Source: a virus. From it: a stretch of DNA of 39,350 nt. This document shows, piece after piece, positions 36,486 to 39,350 of this stretch. Every line of letters starts with the position of its first letter. Position 1 is the stretch's first letter. A model generated the notes under the pieces. That model did not search any database, was not told where the DNA came from, and worked only from the letters and a program-made list of their open reading frames with translations. Made by a program: the position numbers and the translations under genes. The stretch is taken from IMG/VR virus record IMGVR_UViG_3300025636_000011, positions 1 through 39,350 of that record. One strand, 5' to 3'.

Positions 36486-36514
36486 AAAGGTCCATGTATT
36501 ATACATGGACCTTT
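36486..36514 (-). terminator. 13-bp-stem hairpin terminator
   Basis: A perfect 13-bp inverted repeat (AAAGGTCCATGTA at 36486-36498 and TACATGGACCTTT at 36502-36514, loop of three) lies about 40 bases after the acidic gene's stop. On the leftward transcript the stem ends in CCTTTTATATTT, giving a moderate U-rich tail. It separates the head-protein cluster from the deaminase/helicase pair. Confidence 0.8.
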
Positions 36515-36553
36515 CTAAAAGTTTAATTCGATGATACTTAAATTAACTTAGTT

Positions 36554-37126
36554 TTATTTTGCAGACCAAGCCTCTTTAAGCTCGTCAATTCTTTTTGCAA
36601 AAGTATCTTTCATTTCGTTACAAGCAGCCTCGTACATCTCAATTGTTAAATCACCTTCTCTAACTTTAGAACAAGCTTTCTCGAAAGTTTCAGCAGCCAT
36701 TGATGCGTTTAATGAAGCCATTTCTTTCATGTATGTTTCTACAGTATGTTCTGGGTAATCATCACCTTCATAAGTACATGCCTCATCAACTGCCATTTCA
36801 TAACACTTTTTTATAGACTCAGATACTGTTTCCTTTTTTTCATCCTCCTCATCTTCGTCTTCGTCCTCATCATCGTCGTCATCGCCATCATCGTCGTCAT
36901 CGTCATCATCTTCGTCATCGTCCTCATCTTCGTCATCGTCCTCATCTTCGTCTTCAGATTCATCTTCGATTTCTTCGTCTTCTTCGTCTTCTTCCATGCC
37001 TGTTGTTTCACATGTACATGGGTCGTTATCACAAACTTCACAAACTTCTACATCTTCAGTTTCTTCAACCTGGGCAGCTTTAATTTGATTATTGTAATCT
37101 TCGAATGATAGTATTGTTCTAGCCAT
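36554..37126 (-). CDS. Highly acidic protein, prohead-core/internal-protein candidate
   Basis: A 190-residue protein. Residues ~45-97 are almost only Asp and Glu. Before this run comes a Cys cluster (CEVC, then CTC) that could hold zinc. After it, a helical C-terminal domain of ~90 residues contains further Cys (ESIKKCYEMAVDEACTYEGD). The start, MARTILSFEDYNNQI, resembles a degenerate form of the neighbouring KLFEDFINE leaders but lacks the cleavage Glu. T4 gp67, a prohead-core protein, is similarly acidic, so a core/scaffold or DNA-mimic role inside the head is plausible, not shown. It adjoins the leader-bearing cluster and is followed by a terminator. Confidence 0.6.
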   Translation of the reverse strand: MARTILSFEDYNNQIKAAQVEETEDVEVCEVCDNDPCTCETTGMEEDEEDEEIEDESEDEDEDDDEDEDDDEDDDDDDDDGDDDDDEDEDEDEEDEKKETVSESIKKCYEMAVDEACTYEGDDYPEHTVETYMKEMASLNASMAAETFEKACSKVREGDLTIEMYEAACNEMKDTFAKRIDELKEAWSAK

Positions 37127-37147
37127 TGCTTTAATATTTTATTTTTA

Positions 37148-37156
37148 TTATATATC
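37148..37156 (-). promoter_or_regulatory. Candidate phage promoter box GATATATAA
   Basis: Minus-strand GATATATAA lies 21 bases before the acidic protein gene and abuts the stop codon of the upstream gene. Same motif and distance as at 31730. Confidence 0.35.
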
Positions 37157-37540
37157 TTACTTATTCTGACTTTCAAGAACATATGCACCTGCAGTCTTTT
37201 CACCGTCTCGTAACATTTTAGATGCTCTTGAATATCCATCTAATAATGTACCTTTGTAAACTACAAGGTCATTATATAAATCATCCGGATCTACTTCATA
37301 TTCATCATATCTCTCTTCGCCTGAATTATAATACTCCTTAAAGTCTCTGTCTTTAAGTAGATCCTTGAGTTTAATTTCTTTAAGCTCCCAACCGTCATTT
37401 GGCTTAATAAATTTATCAATGAAATAATCTGGAACATCGCTTTCTTCTGGTGTAATATCCTCAATATATTGAGCTACCTCATCACCAGTAAATGTATTGT
37501 TTTCAGTAATAAATTCTTCAAAGAGTTTGACGTGTTTCAT
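37157..37540 (-). CDS. Capsid-targeting-leader protein with ParB-like motif
   Basis: A 127-residue protein starting MKHVKLFEEFITE, the shared leader with an I-x-E site after residue 13. The body is acidic. Residues ~92-121 read LVVYKGTLLDGYSRASKML followed by GEKTAGAYV, resembling the G-x-x-L-(L/V)-D-G-x-x-R strand-helix motif of ParB/sulfiredoxin-like domains. The helix before it (KLKDLLKDRDF) fits too. Such domains act in DNA binding or as nucleotidyl hydrolases, but no activity is claimed. It is the last leader-bearing gene in the string, 18 bases from the previous one. Cleavage and packaging are inferred. Confidence 0.65.
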   Translation of the reverse strand: MKHVKLFEEFITENNTFTGDEVAQYIEDITPEESDVPDYFIDKFIKPNDGWELKEIKLKDLLKDRDFKEYYNSGEERYDEYEVDPDDLYNDLVVYKGTLLDGYSRASKMLRDGEKTAGAYVLESQNK

Positions 37541-37558
37541 TTTATTAAGTTATTTTAT

Positions 37559-38038
37559 TTAAACGCCGAATCGACCTATTCTAGTTATATCTGAAAATCT
37601 GTCGAATTGCTTTTCCCAATGGTATCTAAAAAGACCTGAATCTAAAGCCCTGTCTTTAGTATCGCCTTCCTTTGGTGTCCAATTAGGGTCATCTTTATAT
37701 AATTTAAGTTCAAGATCCAAATTGCGGCTAGTATGCCATTTTGCATTTTGTAGAGATACTATTGCAATCTGTGCATATTTACGATCAGCATCGTAGCGCA
37801 TTGTAACATCTGTAATCTCGCATTCAAAATTGTCTTCTAAGAACTTTTTTTGTGCTGGTGATTTTTTACCTAATTGAGCAGCACCACCGTGCCATTTTGA
37901 AAACTCTTTCCAGTTTAATTTTTTACCGATAGCCTGTTTTAGAAAATCAAGCAATTCATTAGCCTTTTCTTCTGAAATACTCTTTCTAATTTTAATATCC
38001 TCATTTACAAATTGTTCAAAAAGTTTAATGTGTTTCAT
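37559..38038 (-). CDS. Capsid-targeting-leader protein, unknown body
   Basis: A 159-residue protein starting MKHIKLFEQFVNE, the shared leader, with V-x-E at 11-13. A possible second I-x-E site lies at ISE (21-23). The body is alpha then beta: a helix rich in Leu/Lys (ANELLDFLKQAIGKKLNWKE), a basic Gly-containing patch (HGGAAQLGKKSPAQKK), a beta sheet (CEITDVTMRYDADRKYAQIA) and an aromatic C-terminus. No family recognised. It has the same leader and orientation as its neighbours; predicted to be a processed internal head protein. Confidence 0.65.
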   Translation of the reverse strand: MKHIKLFEQFVNEDIKIRKSISEEKANELLDFLKQAIGKKLNWKEFSKWHGGAAQLGKKSPAQKKFLEDNFECEITDVTMRYDADRKYAQIAIVSLQNAKWHTSRNLDLELKLYKDDPNWTPKEGDTKDRALDSGLFRYHWEKQFDRFSDITRIGRFGV

Positions 38039-38082
38039 TATATGTTTTATTTTAATTATATTTTATTAATATTAGAGTATAT

Positions 38083-38763
38083 TTATCTCTTGATTTCTTT
38101 CATTTTTTCAGTTGCCCAATCAACACCTTCATCTCCACCCCAGATTAACCATGCAACATAACCTTTATCTTTCCATGGTGTCTCTTTATACTCAGCTGAA
38201 ATCTTAGAGTTCTTTCTATGTCTATTAAATGCAGACATTCTACCAACAGTATCAGCAGATAGGTTTTCACCTTTGGCTAATTGGTGAGCTCTCGCCCATC
38301 CAACTGGAGTTCCAGCATCAACTTCATCTCTACCATATTTCTCTTTCCAATCAATTGCCTTTTGTGCATTCTTCTTAGCAGCTGCTGGGTAATCATTATA
38401 AGTTTCTTCTGCCTCTATAATAAGACTCTCTTTAGCCACTTCTTTTTTAGCCTTCTCAGCCTCTTTAGCAGTTTTAACCCTTGCCTTAAGCATTAATTCC
38501 TGTTGTTTTGTCTGAGTCTTTTTGGCATCAATATCTGCAGATTTAATCTGTGATTTGATTAAAAGTTTTTGTAATTTATCAGAAGGTTCAGCCTTACCAT
38601 CTTTTTGAGCAGCATCAAGTTCTTTAGTTTTATCAACTAGGTCTTCTTTCTTCTTAAAGGCTTTCTTAATCTTTTTATTAAGTCCTTTAACTTTCTGTTT
38701 TACAGACTGTGGCTTCTTGCCCTTTTCGGCAATAAAATCTTCAAATAGTTTTACTCGTCTCAT
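38083..38763 (-). CDS. Capsid-targeting-leader protein with basic coil and C-terminal phage domain
   Basis: A 226-residue protein when started at ATG 38761-38763 (MRRVKLFEDFIAE). The longer frame to 38805 would bury the leader and overlap the upstream gene, while 38763 leaves one base after that gene's stop. Residues 14-110 are extremely Lys/Ala/Gln-rich and coiled-coil-like. SLIIEAEE at 113-120 forms a second I-x-E site, which would release a C-terminal domain (122-226). That domain carries NDYPAAAKKNAQKAIDWK, GWARAHQLAKGENLSADTVG-type and RMSAFNRHRK motifs and ends YVAWLIWGGDEGVDWA. I have seen this small domain in other phage virion proteins but cannot name it. Highly basic, so DNA condensation is possible. 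Confidence 0.65.
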   Translation of the reverse strand: MRRVKLFEDFIAEKGKKPQSVKQKVKGLNKKIKKAFKKKEDLVDKTKELDAAQKDGKAEPSDKLQKLLIKSQIKSADIDAKKTQTKQQELMLKARVKTAKEAEKAKKEVAKESLIIEAEETYNDYPAAAKKNAQKAIDWKEKYGRDEVDAGTPVGWARAHQLAKGENLSADTVGRMSAFNRHRKNSKISAEYKETPWKDKGYVAWLIWGGDEGVDWATEKMKEIKR

Positions 38764-38764
38764 A

Positions 38765-39103
38765 TTAATCAAATTTATAGGGTAGTTTTTTATCATAACC
38801 ACCATCTCTTACCTCTTTTGCAACATCAGCATCAGATCCACCCCATGTTGGTTTACCTTTTTCTAGGAAAGCATTAAGTCTTGCATATCCCCATTGTTCT
38901 TGTCCAACTCCAGGTCTATGACCACTATTCCAAGCATCCATTCCACGTCTCATCACAATTCTTAGAATACCAATTGGTACGCCAGTCTCTTTGGCCTTAT
39001 TCTTAAGTCCAGTCTCAATGGCTTCATTATCAATCGGTCCTCTATCACCTTTAGCCTTTTCAGCCTCATTGATAAAATCTTCAAATAGTTTAATATATTT
39101 CAT
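38765..39103 (-). CDS. Capsid-targeting-leader protein with HRPG-type domain
   Basis: A 112-residue protein starting MKYIKLFEDFINE then AEKAKG, the copy closest to the T4 style E-A cleavage junction. Residues 22-97 form a compact domain with GPIDNEAIETGLKNKAKETG, LRIVMRRGMDAW, GHRPGVGQEQWGYARLNAFL and TWGGSDADVAKE. The H-R-P-G...Q-W-G-x-A-R pattern recurs in phage and giant-virus proteins; I believe it corresponds to Pfam DUF5824 but could not check. The function of that domain is unknown. The gene stop lies one base before the next leader gene's ATG, so the two are coupled. Confidence 0.7.
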   Translation of the reverse strand: MKYIKLFEDFINEAEKAKGDRGPIDNEAIETGLKNKAKETGVPIGILRIVMRRGMDAWNSGHRPGVGQEQWGYARLNAFLEKGKPTWGGSDADVAKEVRDGGYDKKLPYKFD

Positions 39104-39107
39104 AGTT

Positions 39108-39350
39108 CTATTCTTTTATTTTAATATCTTCCGCCTTAATATCATTATATGTAAATACTGACTTCATATCAGGTGGCATCAAAGGATCCGGCATCCAGTC
39201 ATATCCCTTACCATTTATTTCTAAAATAACAGGATCGTCACCAAAATCAAAATATTGATCTAATTTTCTAGCTGCTCCAATTGAAGTAACTGCAAACGTA
39301 GCTCTGTATAATTGTTCAGTTGAATTACTACCAGATAATCCAGATCCAAA
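39108..39350 (-). CDS. C-terminal end of an unknown protein (5' end outside window)
   Basis: The minus-strand frame is open from the right edge to TAG at 39108-39110, giving the last 80 residues. They include EQLYRATFAVTSIGAARKLD, PVILEINGKGYDWMPDPLMP and a charged tail DIKAEDIKIKE. The stop lies four bases before the start of the leader gene at 39103, so it belongs to the same transcription unit. Whether it carries the shared leader cannot be seen. No family recognised. Confidence 0.65.
   Translation of the reverse strand, partial: FGSGLSGSNSTEQLYRATFAVTSIGAARKLDQYFDFGDDPVILEINGKGYDWMPDPLMPPDMKSVFTYNDIKAEDIKIKE

Noticed and set aside
36746-37108. Plus-strand frame of 120 codons with a very hydrophobic product
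   Set aside because: It is the exact antisense of the Asp/Glu run of the acidic gene; GAN/GAT codons read backwards give Ile/Val/Phe. No leader or independent support.
38764-38805. Longer start for the 226-aa leader-bearing protein
   Set aside because: It would place 14 residues before the conserved MRRVKLFEDF leader and overlap the upstream gene.

Overview
The window looks like part of the late (virion) region of a large contractile-tailed phage with T4-type tail and head logic, probably infecting a member of the Bacteroidetes (Flavobacteriia-like). The DNA is AT-rich (about one third G+C by eye). Start codons are preceded by A-rich leaders instead of Shine-Dalgarno sequences. The giant fibre-like protein begins with Cys-bounded modules of a kind I associate with Bacteroidetes phage and surface proteins. 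Baseplate wedge, hub, spike and neck proteins of the T4 type are recognisable. The host assignment is an inference. No rRNA, tRNA, integrase, transposase or CRISPR array was seen.

Layout, following minus-strand transcription from right to left. (a) 39350-37157: the end of an unknown gene, then four consecutive small genes whose products all start with nearly the same leader, MK-x-(I/V)-KLFE-x-F-(I/V)-x-E. This resembles the capsid-targeting and gp21-cleavage leader of the T4 internal proteins (MKTYQEFIAE). (b) 37126-36554: a very acidic protein like a prohead-core protein, closed by a 13-bp-stem hairpin. (c) 36464-34237: dCMP deaminase and an XPD/DinG-type helicase, overlapping. (d) 34230-31763: six small unknown genes. 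(e) 31708-23579: tail-tube/baseplate and hub block (tube-initiator-like proteins, LysM-like protein, gp27-like hub, gp5-like spike without lysozyme, and a 592-aa protein with a hydrophobic C-terminus). (f) 22008-23582: a three-gene plus-strand island with its own repeated control element and terminator; its first product also carries the capsid-targeting-like leader. (g) 21833-18346: an S1-repeat protein, an amidoligase-like/pentapeptide-repeat fusion and a gp13-like neck protein. (h) 18329-13075: gp25 and gp6 wedge proteins, a 91-aa protein and a 924-aa wedge/connector candidate. (i) 13065-1: fibre-type proteins, ending in a giant gene (at least 2,264 codons) that runs off the left edge.

Reading of the whole: most genes build the tail and baseplate. 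The leader-bearing proteins (four clustered, one on the island) are predicted to be packed inside the head, trimmed by the prohead protease and possibly injected with the DNA. They are the best candidate here for an undescribed system of phage-delivered effectors. The S1-like protein (relevant to translation without Shine-Dalgarno) and the amidoligase-like fusion are the next most unusual genes. Coding density is very high. The longest non-coding stretch is the 174-bp divergent region at 21834-22007, so no gene-free stretch over 300 bases exists.
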